Positions 17,764-26,841 of a stretch of DNA of 64,000 nt are shown piece after piece. A program made the translations under genes and the position numbers. The notes beneath the pieces are model-generated. The model worked only from the letters and a program-made list of their open reading frames with translations, was not told the DNA's origin and ran no database searches. Every line of letters starts with the position of its first letter. Position 1 is the stretch's first letter. The stretch is from Salirhabdus euzebyi. GTDB taxonomy: Bacteria; Bacillota; Bacilli; Bacillales; Alkalibacillaceae. The stretch covers positions 186,001-250,000 of the forward strand of contig NZ_JACHGH010000003.1 in NCBI RefSeq assembly GCF_014207435.1, read 5' to 3'.

Positions 17764-17860
17764 GGGGTTGGTTACGGAGCTGGTGCCCGTCACGGTCTTC
17801 AAAACCGCCTGAGAGGCGCGTGCCGTCTCTGGTGGGTTCGATTCCCACACAATCCCGCCA
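17764..17860 (+). tRNA. selC: Selenocysteine tRNA (anticodon UCA)
   Basis: A 97-nt tRNA with encoded CCA. The anticodon loop is CTTCAAA with TCA at 17799-17801. The acceptor GGGGTTGG pairs with ACAATCCC (one G-U, last pair G-A). The T-arm is GTGGG-TTCGATT-CCCAC, so acceptor plus T-stem make the 8+5 form of bacterial tRNA-Sec. A long variable arm pairs GAGA-GGC with GCC-TCTC around a bulged G. A UCA anticodon, the long extra arm, the 97-nt length and the surrounding sel genes leave little doubt. It has its own promoter and lies divergent to the kinase gene. Confidence 0.96.
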
Positions 17861-17866
17861 ATTTTC

Positions 17867-18265
17867 TTAAAAATGTATATATATACCTTTATTTCGTAGA
17901 TTTTCCAAACATTCCTCCATATATCTTTCGTCATGTTCCTCATATATATGACCGCTTTTTATTAAAAATTCCATCTTTTTTAGCGTATCTTTATCAAAAT
18001 TTGTCAAATCAATCGGTTCACAATTTTTTCCGCGATAGGAAGGGCTTGCCCATTCTTCGGTTACGGTATAGCCTCTTTTTTTCATCTCATCCATAACCAA
18101 ACAATGGTATGCAAATAAATGAGTAACCGAGTAGTTAAATATATAATTCACAGTTGCATGGGGCTTCTCCCATCCATTTCCTCTTAGAGCACAGCATTCT
18201 CTGTGTTGTCCTAGTAATTGCTGCCTCGGTAAATACTTAATTAATTGTTCATGCCATAATCGCAT
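17867..18265 (-). CDS. TIGR02328/pyrimidine dimer glycosylase-like protein
   Basis: A 132-residue protein beginning MRLWHEQLIKYLPRQQLLGQHR and containing CCALRGNGW, features of the TIGR02328 family related to phage-type pyrimidine dimer DNA glycosylases (Pyr_excise). A repair function is only suggested by that relation. It ends 6 bp from the CCA of the convergent selC and follows a small membrane protein gene by 7 bp. Confidence 0.78.
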   Translation of the reverse strand: MRLWHEQLIKYLPRQQLLGQHRECCALRGNGWEKPHATVNYIFNYSVTHLFAYHCLVMDEMKKRGYTVTEEWASPSYRGKNCEPIDLTNFDKDTLKKMEFLIKSGHIYEEHDERYMEECLENLRNKGIYIHF

Positions 18266-18272
18266 TATAGGT

Positions 18273-18707
18273 TCATCCTTCTTCTATTTGTTCATTAAAG
18301 GTTGTCATTTGTATAAATAAAAGAAATAAAGACAAAAGAAAAATAAGCAATACTGCTATTGAAAAAGAAATACTGTTACCAAAAGTAATGTGACTTAAGC
18401 GAATCAAAATGACTATAGGAGCAACAAACACAAATAGAAACGCCAAGGAACCATAGATAGCTTTTTCTTTTGTAGGAACCCTTTTGTGAAAGACAGGTTC
18501 CATTAGTTTAATCCCGTTCCATTGTAAACTAATAATAGCAATTGTAAAAACATAAAACAGCACGAAATAATTTTTCAAATAGCCACTAAAGCTTTCCGCA
18601 AAGGGAAATAAACTGTTTTGACTGCTCATTAAAAAGACAAATAATTCCCCGACAAGGAAAACTACAAGCCCAATGCTCCATCCTATTATCCGATATTTTT
18701 CAACCAT
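18273..18707 (-). CDS. Hypothetical membrane protein, four predicted spans
   Basis: About 144 residues with four hydrophobic segments (roughly 8-28, 47-66, 85-105 and 113-133). A basic stretch HKRVPTKEK lies between spans two and three. I do not recognise the family. The start is uncertain among ATGs at 18713 and 18707; the latter has the better spaced GGGTGATGG. It is probably translated with the downstream TIGR02328-type gene (7-bp gap). Confidence 0.65.
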   Translation of the reverse strand: MVEKYRIIGWSIGLVVFLVGELFVFLMSSQNSLFPFAESFSGYLKNYFVLFYVFTIAIISLQWNGIKLMEPVFHKRVPTKEKAIYGSLAFLFVFVAPIVILIRLSHITFGNSISFSIAVLLIFLLSLFLLFIQMTTFNEQIEEG

Positions 18708-18849
18708 CTCCATCACCCTTTAGCTTGTCCTTATTTATAGCATATTCATTTTTTTAAAATTAAGGACAAGTTTTTCTCGTAATAGAAATTTTCCTCTATT
18801 TGTGCTATATTTGCAGTGTAATGCAAAGAACATAGCGTAGGTGATAGAT

Positions 18850-19275
18850 ATGTCAGATACATTTATTTTACTTATTATTACTTGGACTTTTATTATGCTT
18901 GGTTTGTTTGCTATCGGTGGATTTTTCATGTTCCGTAAGTTCTTAAAACGGATGCCTAAGGAAGATGGAAAGTCAACTATCGATTGGGAAGAATACTATG
19001 TAAATAAAACGCTTCATTTATGGGGAGAGCAGGAAAAGCAATTGCTAAACGATCTTGTAGCCCCGGTTCCACAACTATTTCGAGATGTGGCCAAACAGAA
19101 AATTGCAAGTAAGATAGGTCAGCTCGCTTTAGAAAGAAACAAAGATAAAATTACACAGGATATTTTAATAGAAGGCTATATTTTAGCAACCCCCAAAAGA
19201 GATCATAAATTTCTTATTAAAACGCTAAAAAGGAAAAATATCGATTTTTCTCCTTACTTACCGCTATTAGAATAA
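18850..19275 (+). CDS. yneK: DUF2621 family membrane protein YneK
   Basis: A 141-residue protein with one N-terminal membrane segment (about 4-26), then a cytoplasmic domain. It starts FRKFLKRMPKEDGKSTIDWEE and contains APVPQLFRDVAKQKIA and ATPKRDHKFL. The sequence matches the DUF2621 family, to which B. subtilis YneK belongs, and the position beside ccdC agrees. The ATG at 18850 is preferred over a GTG at 18841, since TAGGTGA serves as its ribosome site. Function is unknown. Confidence 0.88.
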   Translation: MSDTFILLIITWTFIMLGLFAIGGFFMFRKFLKRMPKEDGKSTIDWEEYYVNKTLHLWGEQEKQLLNDLVAPVPQLFRDVAKQKIASKIGQLALERNKDKITQDILIEGYILATPKRDHKFLIKTLKRKNIDFSPYLPLLE

Positions 19276-19280
19276 CACAA

Positions 19281-19318
19281 CAAAAGCCTTAACTATTTCA
19301 AATAGTTAAGGCTTTTGT
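19281..19318. terminator. Bidirectional terminator between yneK and ccdC
   Basis: A perfect 14-bp stem (AAGCCTTAACTATT / AATAGTTAAGGCTT) has T-runs on both sides. It overlaps the last codons of ccdC. Confidence 0.85.
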
Positions 19319-19812
19319 TCGACCACTTTTCCAGAAAATGTCTTTTCTCCATCTAGCTGTTTTTTCAATTTCAAAAATTTTAGCAACATCGCTGTTCTCC
19401 AGCTAATGATCATCCCAAACGCAAGTAGGAAAAACATCCCACTCGTCTCCCCAAAGGAAATACTTTGTCCAACAATCGTCTTTAGAATAATCCGCAACGC
19501 TAATAGTCCAAATAAGATAAAAACAAATGCTTTAGAAGGAATTAAATATATATCATTGCCTTTTATTTCAAACTTTGAGGAAACAATTAGTAATACCGAA
19601 AAAATTATCCCCACAGATACCGCTTCCAATACCTGTATCCAACTTACTTGAAACTGCGGAAACAAAAACATCAAGGCGCCAGTACTCATCATGAAAGGTG
19701 GCAATATTATTTTTTTCACAGAAGCTGGCTTCTTAGCAGCTTTCATTCGAATAAATATCATTAATGTAGCCATGAACACAGCTGCAATTGTACTAGCAAC
19801 AGCCCAAATCAT
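19306..19812 (-). CDS. ccdC: Cytochrome c biogenesis-associated protein CcdC
   Basis: A 168-residue membrane protein with about five hydrophobic spans and a basic loop IRMKAAKKPASVKK after the first. It corresponds to B. subtilis YneJ/CcdC, encoded after CcdA and the CheY-like protein. In B. subtilis ccdC is dispensable for cytochrome c maturation, so its exact function is open. It starts 25 bp after ccdB. Confidence 0.9.
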   Translation of the reverse strand: MIWAVASTIAAVFMATLMIFIRMKAAKKPASVKKIILPPFMMSTGALMFLFPQFQVSWIQVLEAVSVGIIFSVLLIVSSKFEIKGNDIYLIPSKAFVFILFGLLALRIILKTIVGQSISFGETSGMFFLLAFGMIISWRTAMLLKFLKLKKQLDGEKTFSGKVVEQKP

Positions 19813-19837
19813 AATGTTCCAACTTTCTTTTCCTTAA

Positions 19838-20200
19838 TTATGTAGCTAATAGGCGTCGTATCGTCTCCAATACCCTCACTTCGTCAAATGGTTTAACGAT
19901 AAAATCTTTCGCACCCATTTGAATTGCTTCTACGACAATTTTTTGTTGCCCTACGGCTGAACACATCACAATACGTGCATGAGGATCACTTTCTATAATA
20001 GACCTCGTTGCATCAATCCCATTCAAAACTGGCATTGTTATATCCATAGTAACGAGATCTGGTTTTAATTCTTTATACATTTGAATCGCTTTTTCTCCAT
20101 CGGGAGCCTCGCCTACTACTTCAAATCCACCCTTCGTCAGGATGTTTGATAACGTAAGTCGCATGAATTGAGCGTCGTCCACAACCAAAACTCTTCCCAT
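19838..20200 (-). CDS. ccdB: CheY-like single-domain response regulator CcdB (YneI)
   Basis: A 120-residue receiver domain with no output domain. VVDDAQFMR supplies the acidic pocket, Asp53 in LVTMDITMP is the phosphorylation site, and Lys103 lies in IVKPFD. It matches B. subtilis YneI, between ccdA and ccdC. The partner kinase is unknown. The orphan PAS kinase at 16517-17623 lies 2 kb away, but linkage is speculative. Confidence 0.92.
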   Translation of the reverse strand: MGRVLVVDDAQFMRLTLSNILTKGGFEVVGEAPDGEKAIQMYKELKPDLVTMDITMPVLNGIDATRSIIESDPHARIVMCSAVGQQKIVVEAIQMGAKDFIVKPFDEVRVLETIRRLLAT

Positions 20201-20226
20201 TTATATCTCTCCCCAATTTTTAAAAA

Positions 20227-20649
20227 TTAGTTATCGTCTGCAATGGATAATATTATTGTTAACGTTATTCCAATAACCGTTAGATATACTCCTAAGTCAA
20301 ACAACATAGCTGTTGCCAATTCAGCATCCCCTAGAATAGGAAGGTGGACATATGTATATGTTTGGCTTAAAAATGGTTGATCAAACACAAAGGAACCAAC
20401 CCCTGTTAATGTCGCAATCAGAAGACCAATTGGAACTAAAAGCTTGAAATTTAAAGGAATGACTTTATTCATCGTATCTAAGCCATATGTCATATACATT
20501 AAAATGATGGCCGCTGCCGTCATTAACCCACCAATAAAACCTCCACCAGGTGCATTATGTCCTGCTAAAAACAAATAAATAGAAAAGGCTAACAAAATAA
20601 ACGCAATAAGGGCAGTCGTTGTGCGTAAAATTAAATCATTCGTCTTCAT
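20227..20649 (-). CDS. MrpB/MnhB-like antiporter subunit (orphan)
   Basis: A 140-residue protein with four membrane spans and the MnhB hallmark GHNAPGGGFIGGL near residue 30. In Mrp Na+/H+ antiporters this is subunit B of a seven-subunit complex (A-G), but none of the other subunits is encoded nearby. It may join a complex encoded elsewhere or act alone. It is inserted between ccdA and ccdB, 26 bp upstream of ccdB, so it is likely co-transcribed with ccdB-ccdC. Confidence 0.85.
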   Translation of the reverse strand: MKTNDLILRTTTALIAFILLAFSIYLFLAGHNAPGGGFIGGLMTAAAIILMYMTYGLDTMNKVIPLNFKLLVPIGLLIATLTGVGSFVFDQPFLSQTYTYVHLPILGDAELATAMLFDLGVYLTVIGITLTIILSIADDN

Positions 20650-20765
20650 AAACTTTATCCCCCTTATTTATTCATACTTTTATCATAATATAAAGAGAAG
20701 GTTTTTAACAACTTAAACTATTTTTTCTACTTTATATTGGTAAGTTAGTCTTACGTTTCTCTTCT

Positions 20766-21473
20766 TTAAAAACCTGAAAAGCCGAAAAGACTTGCTAAAT
20801 AACTTGTCAATAATCGCATCCAATCAAAGAAAAGAATTACACCCATGGCTATCATAATATAACCACCAATTTTTACTATCTTTTCCCCATTCCGCTTTAT
20901 CCAATCCATTCTTCCGACAAAAAAAGATAATACAATAAATGGAACAGAAAAACCTAAGGAATAAGCTGTCATTAATAAAACCCCAGTATCAGGATTCGTG
21001 TAGGATAGTCCGATAACAGCCGCTAATATCGGGCCAGTACAAGGAGTCCAACTCATGGAAAAAGCCATCCCTATTAAAACGGAACCAAGGTAGCCTGCTG
21101 GTCTATTTTTAAATCTGACTTTTCTTTCCTTCATAAAAAACTCGAATTTAAATAAACCAATCATCACGAATCCAAAGAATACCATTAATATTGCACCAAA
21201 CTGACGAATATAGTCTCTGTATTGTATTAATACTTCTCCTAGTGAAGAAGCAGCAAAACCTAACATGATAAAAATAGAAGAAAAACCAATTAGAAAACTG
21301 AGGGTATGGAACAAACTTCTTCTACTTAACATGGCATTTTCTGACTTAAGTTCATTCACACTCATTCCGGTAACATAGGAGAGAAATACTGGGTACAACG
21401 GTAAAACGCATGGAGAAATAAAGGATAAAAAACCTGCTCCAAAAGCCAAAAACATATTTACTTCTTCTATCAT
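20766..21473 (-). CDS. ccdA: Cytochrome c biogenesis protein CcdA
   Basis: A 235-residue DsbD-like membrane protein with six spans that moves electrons from cytosolic thioredoxin to the outside of the membrane. Two redox cysteines are visible, Cys22 in FISPCVLPLYP and Cys145 in SWTPCTGP, each in the expected proline-containing span. Outer acceptors would be ResA- or YneN-like proteins. Length is standard for the family. Confidence 0.95.
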   Translation of the reverse strand: MIEEVNMFLAFGAGFLSFISPCVLPLYPVFLSYVTGMSVNELKSENAMLSRRSLFHTLSFLIGFSSIFIMLGFAASSLGEVLIQYRDYIRQFGAILMVFFGFVMIGLFKFEFFMKERKVRFKNRPAGYLGSVLIGMAFSMSWTPCTGPILAAVIGLSYTNPDTGVLLMTAYSLGFSVPFIVLSFFVGRMDWIKRNGEKIVKIGGYIMIAMGVILFFDWMRLLTSYLASLFGFSGF

Positions 21474-21670
21474 AAACTATCGCTCCTTTAGTCTGTCCAA
21501 ACATACTAGCATCATTTTAACAGACTACACCGTAAAATCGTTTTTGCATCTATAATCTATGGTGACATTTGTGTGAACTTTTTTCACCATTGTATGTAAA
21601 CTACCATTTCATGTATTGCTCACTATTTGACACTTAATAAGAATATAATTTCAGTATGTAGAAATGAAAT

Positions 21671-21698
21671 AAATCCTTCTTCTAGTGAAGAAGGATTT
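21671..21698 (-). terminator. Terminator after yneF
   Basis: The 12-bp hairpin AAATCCTTCTTC / GAAGAAGGATTT is followed by ATTTCATTTC on the minus strand, immediately past the yneF stop. Confidence 0.75.
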
Positions 21699-21702
21699 CC
21701 TT

Positions 21703-21924
21703 TTATTTATCTGCTTGGTTATTCATTGCACGCATCATTTGTTTGATTTTTTTCTGGGATGGTTTTTGACCCATTTGCATCATCATCGTACGAAGCATTT
21801 GTTCATTAATCGGAGGGTTTTTCTTTAAGTAGTTCATCATGTATTTTCTTGCAATAAAAAACCCTAGTGCAATTCCAGCTATTAACGCTAGTATAGCAAT
21901 TAGCACAACCCATAGTGTACCCAT
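21703..21924 (-). CDS. yneF: UPF0154 membrane protein YneF
   Basis: A 73-residue protein with one N-terminal membrane span (about 4-24) and a basic cytosolic tail, [19 protein letters not shown] then [16 protein letters not shown]. It is a clear UPF0154 member in the yneF position next to sirA. Its function is unknown. Confidence 0.93.
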   Translation of the reverse strand: MGTLWVVLIAILALIAGIALGFFIARKYMMNYLKKNPPINEQMLRTMMMQMGQKPSQKKIKQMMRAMNNQADK

Positions 21925-21997
21925 TATTTGATTTCCTCCTTCATGTTGTCTCTCATACAGTATAGTAAAACCTTAACAATCTGACAATACTTGATCA

Positions 21998-22426
21998 TTA
22001 AAGAATTACTTCTTTTCGTATAGGAGACAGCCATCCATATTGACTTTTATTTCTGTTCATCACAAAAAAAGATGTGTGAAGAGCTCGAAAATGTTCAAAA
22101 ACTACTAGTTCCGCTTCATGCAAAGAAGAACTATATACTACCCATTCTTTTCTACCACATTCTATCTTCACATGCAAATGATTATTCTCAATCCATAGTT
22201 CATCATCCGCTTTATGTATCGTATAAAGACCATTCAGTTTGTCACATAGATAAGTAATGATGTCTCTTTTAGGTATGTCTTTTGTAATAAATTGAAACTG
22301 CTTTTGATAGTTTGGATCGTACGATTGTAATCGGTATGTTTGAAAAAAATCATATAATAGATCGTTTTTATGATAGTAATGTTTAACAAACTCATCTTTT
22401 ATCAAAAATATAGAAAATGTCTGCAT
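21998..22426 (-). CDS. sirA: Sporulation inhibitor of replication SirA
   Basis: A 142-residue protein. In B. subtilis SirA binds domain I of DnaA and blocks new rounds of replication when Spo0A is active. The C-terminal block FVMNRNKSQYGWLSPIRKE resembles the conserved SirA end, and the position (yneE, beside tkt) agrees. The N-terminus FSIFLIKDEFVKHYY also fits. The ATG at 22426 has GGAGGGA upstream, so the 43 extra residues of the longer frame are dropped. A TGTC-N7-GACA sequence about 60 bp upstream is a weak candidate Spo0A site. Confidence 0.88.
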   Translation of the reverse strand: MQTFSIFLIKDEFVKHYYHKNDLLYDFFQTYRLQSYDPNYQKQFQFITKDIPKRDIITYLCDKLNGLYTIHKADDELWIENNHLHVKIECGRKEWVVYSSSLHEAELVVFEHFRALHTSFFVMNRNKSQYGWLSPIRKEVIL

Positions 22427-22529
22427 AGCACGGTCCCTCCTATTAATGACCATTCTAGCAGATATCTTATAAAAGGTTGTCGTTTCTTGACACTTAAGAG
22501 GGTTGTTTTTTTGTCGCACAAAAATATAT

Positions 22530-22565
22530 TGCGGCGCTATGTGACAACAAAACATATGCGCCGCA
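22530..22565 (-). terminator. GC-rich hairpin terminator after tkt
   Basis: The inverted repeat TGCGGCGC / GCGCCGCA is extended by ATATGT / ACATA, then followed by ATATATTTTT on the minus strand. It lies 14 bp past the tkt stop. It is unusually GC-rich for this genome. Confidence 0.7.
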
Positions 22566-22578
22566 CTTTCATAAAATA

Positions 22579-24582
22579 TTATTTTAATAAAGCTTCTGCG
22601 GTTTTAACAACATTTTCAACTGTGAATCCATACTCTTCGATAATTTTTTCACCTGGTGCAGAAGCTCCAAACGTATCGATTCCTATAACCGTTCCTTCAT
22701 CCCCAGTGTAACGCTCCCAACCGAATGGAGAAGCCATTTCAATCGCTACACGTTTTTTCACTTCTTTTGGAAGAACTTCATTTTTGTATGCTGGCGATTG
22801 TTTTTCAAAACGATCCCAAGATGGCATGCTTACAACAGATGCTTCAATCCCCTTTGTTTTAAGCTCTTGTTGAGCAAGAACCGCTAGGTGAACCTCTGAA
22901 CCTGAAGCAAGAAGTAACAAATCAGCCTTTTCTTTCTCTGCCTTCGAAAGGACGTATGCCCCTTTCTTCACGCCTTCATACGCCTTCTCATTAGTTCCCT
23001 CAAGCGTTGGTAAGCCTTGCCTCGTTAATACTAATGCATGTGGTTGGTCCTCAGATTCAACAGCTAAACGCCATGCTGCATTTGTTTCATTTCCGTCTGC
23101 AGGACGAATAGTCGATAAATGAGGCATAGCTCGGAATGCTGGAAGCTGCTCAATTGGTTCATGTGTAGGTCCATCTTCCCCAACTGCTACAGAGTCATGA
23201 GTAAAGACATACGTAACAGGTAAGTTCATCAAAGCAGACAATCTAACTGCAGGGCGTAAATAATCACTAAACACAAAGAACGTGCCAACGAACGCCTTTA
23301 ACCCACCGTGAAGTGCCATACCATTTAATGCAGCAGCCATGGCAAATTCGCGAACGCCAAACCAAATATTCCGACCAGCATAGTTTTGGAATGTTAGGTC
23401 TTCTTCGTTTTTGATAGTTGTTTTATTAGAGCCTGCTAGATCTGCACTTCCACCTAGGAAATATGGTACTTTTTTCGCGATTGCATTTAAAGCATCGCCG
23501 GAAGCAGCACGTGTTGCTGGAGAATCTTTTCCAACTTCATAAGTAGGCATATCTTGATCCCAGCCATCTGGCAATCTGTTATGGATCGCATCATCCAATT
23601 CCTTCGCTAGTTCTGGATACGCTTCTTTATACTTACCGAATAAATCGTTCCAGTCAGATTCTTTCTGAGCACCTTTTTCTGCAACTTTTTGTTTGAAATC
23701 TTCATAAACTTCAGTTGGCACATGAAATTCTTCATGTTCCCAATCATAATGGGTTTTCGTAAGCTTAATCTCTGCTTCTCCAAGAGGAGCTCCGTGGGCA
23801 TCTGATTTTCCTGATTTGTTTGGAGCACCGAACCCAATAACTGTTTTCACTTCAATTAATGTTGGTTGCTCGGTATTCTTTTTTGCCTCTTCTATCGCTT
23901 TCCCAATTTCATTTAGGTCCGTTCCGTCTTCTACGCGGATAACTTGCCAACCATATGCTTTAAAGCGTTCCTCTACATTTTCGGAAAAAGAACGATCTAA
24001 ATCTCCATCTAATGAAATATCATTAGAATCATATAGCACGACTAATTTACCGAGCTTTAAATGCCCCGCTAATGATGAAGCTTCATGAGAAATACCTTCC
24101 ATTAAATCCCCATCACCACAAATACTGAACGTGTAGTGGTCAACGACATTAAATTGATCTTTATTATATTTAGCGGCTAGGTGACTTTCTGCAAGCGCCA
24201 TACCAACAGCCATCGCAAATCCTTGACCCAGTGGTCCTGTAGTCGCTTCCACCCCGTGCGTGTGACCAAATTCAGGATGACCAGGTGTGTTAGAACCCCA
24301 CTGGCGGAAGTTTTTAATATCATCCATTGTCACCTCGTAACCCGATAAGTGCAACAATGCATAAAGCAGCATCGATCCGTGTCCTGCTGAAAGTACAAAA
24401 CGGTCCCTGTTAAACCATTCGGCATTTTTTGGATTATGATTCATAAAATCTGTCCATAATTTGTATGCCATAGGCGCCGCACCCATTGGCATACCTGGAT
24501 GACCAGAGTTTGCTTTTTCAACTGCATCAATGGCCAATGTTCTTATTGTATTAATCGACTTTTGTTCAATACTATTTGGCAT
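22579..24582 (-). CDS. tkt: Transketolase
   Basis: A 667-residue TPP enzyme of the pentose phosphate pathway, moving two-carbon units between ketoses and aldoses. It has [15 protein letters not shown] near the N-terminus, the TPP/Mg motif [13 protein letters not shown], the pyrimidine-domain block [16 protein letters not shown], and a C-terminal domain ending in ALLK. The ATG at 24582 (MPNSIEQ) follows AAAGGGG. Length is standard. It is monocistronic, with its own hairpin terminator. Confidence 0.97.
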   Translation of the reverse strand: MPNSIEQKSINTIRTLAIDAVEKANSGHPGMPMGAAPMAYKLWTDFMNHNPKNAEWFNRDRFVLSAGHGSMLLYALLHLSGYEVTMDDIKNFRQWGSNTPGHPEFGHTHGVEATTGPLGQGFAMAVGMALAESHLAAKYNKDQFNVVDHYTFSICGDGDLMEGISHEASSLAGHLKLGKLVVLYDSNDISLDGDLDRSFSENVEERFKAYGWQVIRVEDGTDLNEIGKAIEEAKKNTEQPTLIEVKTVIGFGAPNKSGKSDAHGAPLGEAEIKLTKTHYDWEHEEFHVPTEVYEDFKQKVAEKGAQKESDWNDLFGKYKEAYPELAKELDDAIHNRLPDGWDQDMPTYEVGKDSPATRAASGDALNAIAKKVPYFLGGSADLAGSNKTTIKNEEDLTFQNYAGRNIWFGVREFAMAAALNGMALHGGLKAFVGTFFVFSDYLRPAVRLSALMNLPVTYVFTHDSVAVGEDGPTHEPIEQLPAFRAMPHLSTIRPADGNETNAAWRLAVESEDQPHALVLTRQGLPTLEGTNEKAYEGVKKGAYVLSKAEKEKADLLLLASGSEVHLAVLAQQELKTKGIEASVVSMPSWDRFEKQSPAYKNEVLPKEVKKRVAIEMASPFGWERYTGDEGTVIGIDTFGASAPGEKIIEEYGFTVENVVKTAEALLK

Positions 24583-24762
24583 CGTAATACCCCTTTCCAC
24601 ATATAAACCTATGTATAACTCTTATCCTATAATGAATATACTGGATAGACAAGCATAATCAGGAAGAAAATTGATTTTTCATCCTTTGTTCACATTCTTT
24701 CTTATTGTCGATAAAAATGGTTGTTTTATTCCTATAAAACAATTTCAAATATGAAAATGTAT

Positions 24763-24791
24763 AAAACCCTTATCAATCTGATAAGGGTTTT
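24763..24791 (-). terminator. Terminator after ynzC
   Basis: The 12-bp hairpin AAAACCCTTATC / GATAAGGGTTTT (loop of 5) lies a few bases past the ynzC stop. Confidence 0.75.
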
Positions 24792-24794
24792 CGT

Positions 24795-25028
24795 TTAGTG
24801 ATTTTTATTTCTTGCTTTTTCATCCCTTAATTTTTGTGGGGTCACATCATTACCTTCCGGATCAACTATTTTCACCGACTTTAATTGATTTTTAAAGGAT
24901 GAGCGTAGGTTTTTTAAGTATTCTTGTCGTAACTTCTGTTGTTCTTCTTTTTCCTTATTTGTTAATTCTCCAGCTTTTGCTTTATTTGCTAACACATTTA
25001 TTCGGTCAATTTTATCCTTTGATAGCAT
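24795..25028 (-). CDS. ynzC: DUF896 protein YnzC
   Basis: A 77-residue helical, highly charged protein with the DUF896 signature [20 protein letters not shown] and then RQEYLKN. It matches B. subtilis YnzC, the last gene of the SOS operon yneA-yneB-ynzC. Here a hairpin lies between yneB and ynzC, so ynzC may be partly uncoupled. Function is unknown. Confidence 0.93.
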   Translation of the reverse strand: MLSKDKIDRINVLANKAKAGELTNKEKEEQQKLRQEYLKNLRSSFKNQLKSVKIVDPEGNDVTPQKLRDEKARNKNH

Positions 25029-25082
25029 GAGAACACTCCTTTTAGGCGCGATTTCTTCTTAATGAAACTTCAAATTAGGAAC

Positions 25083-25115
25083 AAAAAAAGCAAGTGTCAG
25101 TTTTGGACGCTTGCC
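25083..25115 (-). terminator. Terminator between yneB and ynzC
   Basis: The hairpin GCAAGCGTC / GACACTTGC (one mismatch) is followed by a T-run on the minus strand, 16 bp past the yneB stop. Confidence 0.7.
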
Positions 25116-25130
25116 ATACTACAATCAATA

Positions 25131-25903
<773 letters not shown>

Positions 25904-25922
25904 ATTAACCCCTCCTATAATA

Positions 25923-25934
25923 GAACCTCTGTTC
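25923..25934. promoter_or_regulatory. LexA box 1
   Basis: GAACCTCTGTTC followed by G matches the Gram-positive LexA consensus CGAAC-N4-GTTCG at 9 of 10 positions. It lies in the leader of the small membrane ORF, just downstream of its predicted start of transcription. Confidence 0.85.
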
Positions 25935-25949
25935 GCTTTTTATAATTTT

Positions 25950-25977
25950 ATTATACTAGAACATTTGTTCTTGTCAA
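25950..25977 (-). promoter_or_regulatory. Promoter of the SOS operon with LexA box 2
   Basis: On the minus strand TTGACA, 16 nt, TATAAT. The spacer contains the perfect half-sites GAAC and GTTC as GAACAAATGTTC (25959-25970). LexA bound there would cover the promoter directly. Confidence 0.87.
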
Positions 25978-25984
25978 CAAATTA

Positions 25985-26024
25985 CGAACGAATGTTTGTA
26001 TATTTGAAAAATACATGCTATAAT
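25985..26024 (+). promoter_or_regulatory. lexA promoter with LexA box 3
   Basis: TTGTAT (25996-26001), 17 nt, TATAAT (26019-26024) reads toward lexA. The LexA box CGAACGAATGTTTG (25985-25998) overlaps the -35, which is the expected autoregulation. Confidence 0.87.
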
Positions 26025-26060
26025 GCTAGTAATTCATAATATGCACGAGGTGAAAAAAAT

Positions 26061-26687
26061 ATGAACAAGCTATCAAAAAGACAAGAAGCAATATTGGAAT
26101 ACATAAAAGAACAAGTACTAGATAAGGGTTATCCACCTTCAGTTAGAGAAATAGCACAAGCTGTAGGTCTTGCATCTAGCTCTACGGTTCATGGTCATTT
26201 ATCAAGACTTGAACAAAAAGGATTTATTAGACGTGACCCAACGAAACCCCGTGCGATCGAAATATTACATATTGATAGTGACGTAGATATGATTCCTAGG
26301 AATGAAGCTTTCTACGCACCAGTTATTGGAAAAGTTACTGCTGGGGAGCCTATAACTGCAATAGAAAATATTGAAGAATATGTACCCGTACCAGCCCATC
26401 TTGCTACTTCCGAAGACGATTTATTTGTGCTGAATGTACAAGGTGAAAGTATGATAGAGGCTGGTATACTAGACGGTGATAGAGTTATTGTCCGAAAACA
26501 ACAAACAGCTCAAAATGGCGATATTGTTGTTGCAATGACAGAGGAAGAGGAAGCCACTGTTAAGCGTTTTTTCAAAGAAAAAAACTACATCAGATTACAA
26601 CCTGAAAATGCTACAATGGAACCAATTATTGTCCAAAATGTAATGATATTAGGCAAAGTAATTGGATTGTTTAGAGAAATACATTAA
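26061..26687 (+). CDS. lexA: SOS repressor LexA
   Basis: A 208-residue repressor. The N-terminal winged helix has [20 protein letters not shown] (28-47). The S24-type self-cleavage domain has the scissile Ala94-Gly95 in KVTAGEP, nucleophile Ser130 in QGESM, and general base Lys168 in ATVKRF. RecA filaments stimulate cleavage after DNA damage. It diverges from the small-ORF/yneB operon, with three LexA boxes in the shared 157-bp gap. Start follows CACGAGGTG. Confidence 0.97.
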   Translation: MNKLSKRQEAILEYIKEQVLDKGYPPSVREIAQAVGLASSSTVHGHLSRLEQKGFIRRDPTKPRAIEILHIDSDVDMIPRNEAFYAPVIGKVTAGEPITAIENIEEYVPVPAHLATSEDDLFVLNVQGESMIEAGILDGDRVIVRKQQTAQNGDIVVAMTEEEEATVKRFFKEKNYIRLQPENATMEPIIVQNVMILGKVIGLFREIH

Positions 26688-26712
26688 AACTAAAAGCACA
26701 ATCTACTAATAG

Positions 26713-26740
26713 GAGCCTTCAAATAGGAAGGCTCTTTTTG
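26713..26740 (+). terminator. Terminator after lexA
   Basis: The hairpin AGAGCCTTC / GAAGGCTCT type stem (GAGCCTTC-AAATAG-GAAGGCTC) is followed by TTTTTG on the plus strand. Confidence 0.85.
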
Positions 26741-26783
26741 TTTGGGTTAAATAGACTAGTACTCTTTGATTGGTTTTTCTGTA

Positions 26784-26816
26784 AAAAATAAGAGCAGGGA
26801 AAGTTTACCCTGCTCA
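26784..26816 (-). terminator. Terminator after the DUF1272 gene
   Basis: The hairpin GAGCAGGGTAAA / TTTCCCTGCTC is followed by TTATTTTTT on the minus strand, about 25 bp past the stop. Confidence 0.8.
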
Positions 26817-26841
26817 CTGTTATCTAATATAGTAGAATTTT

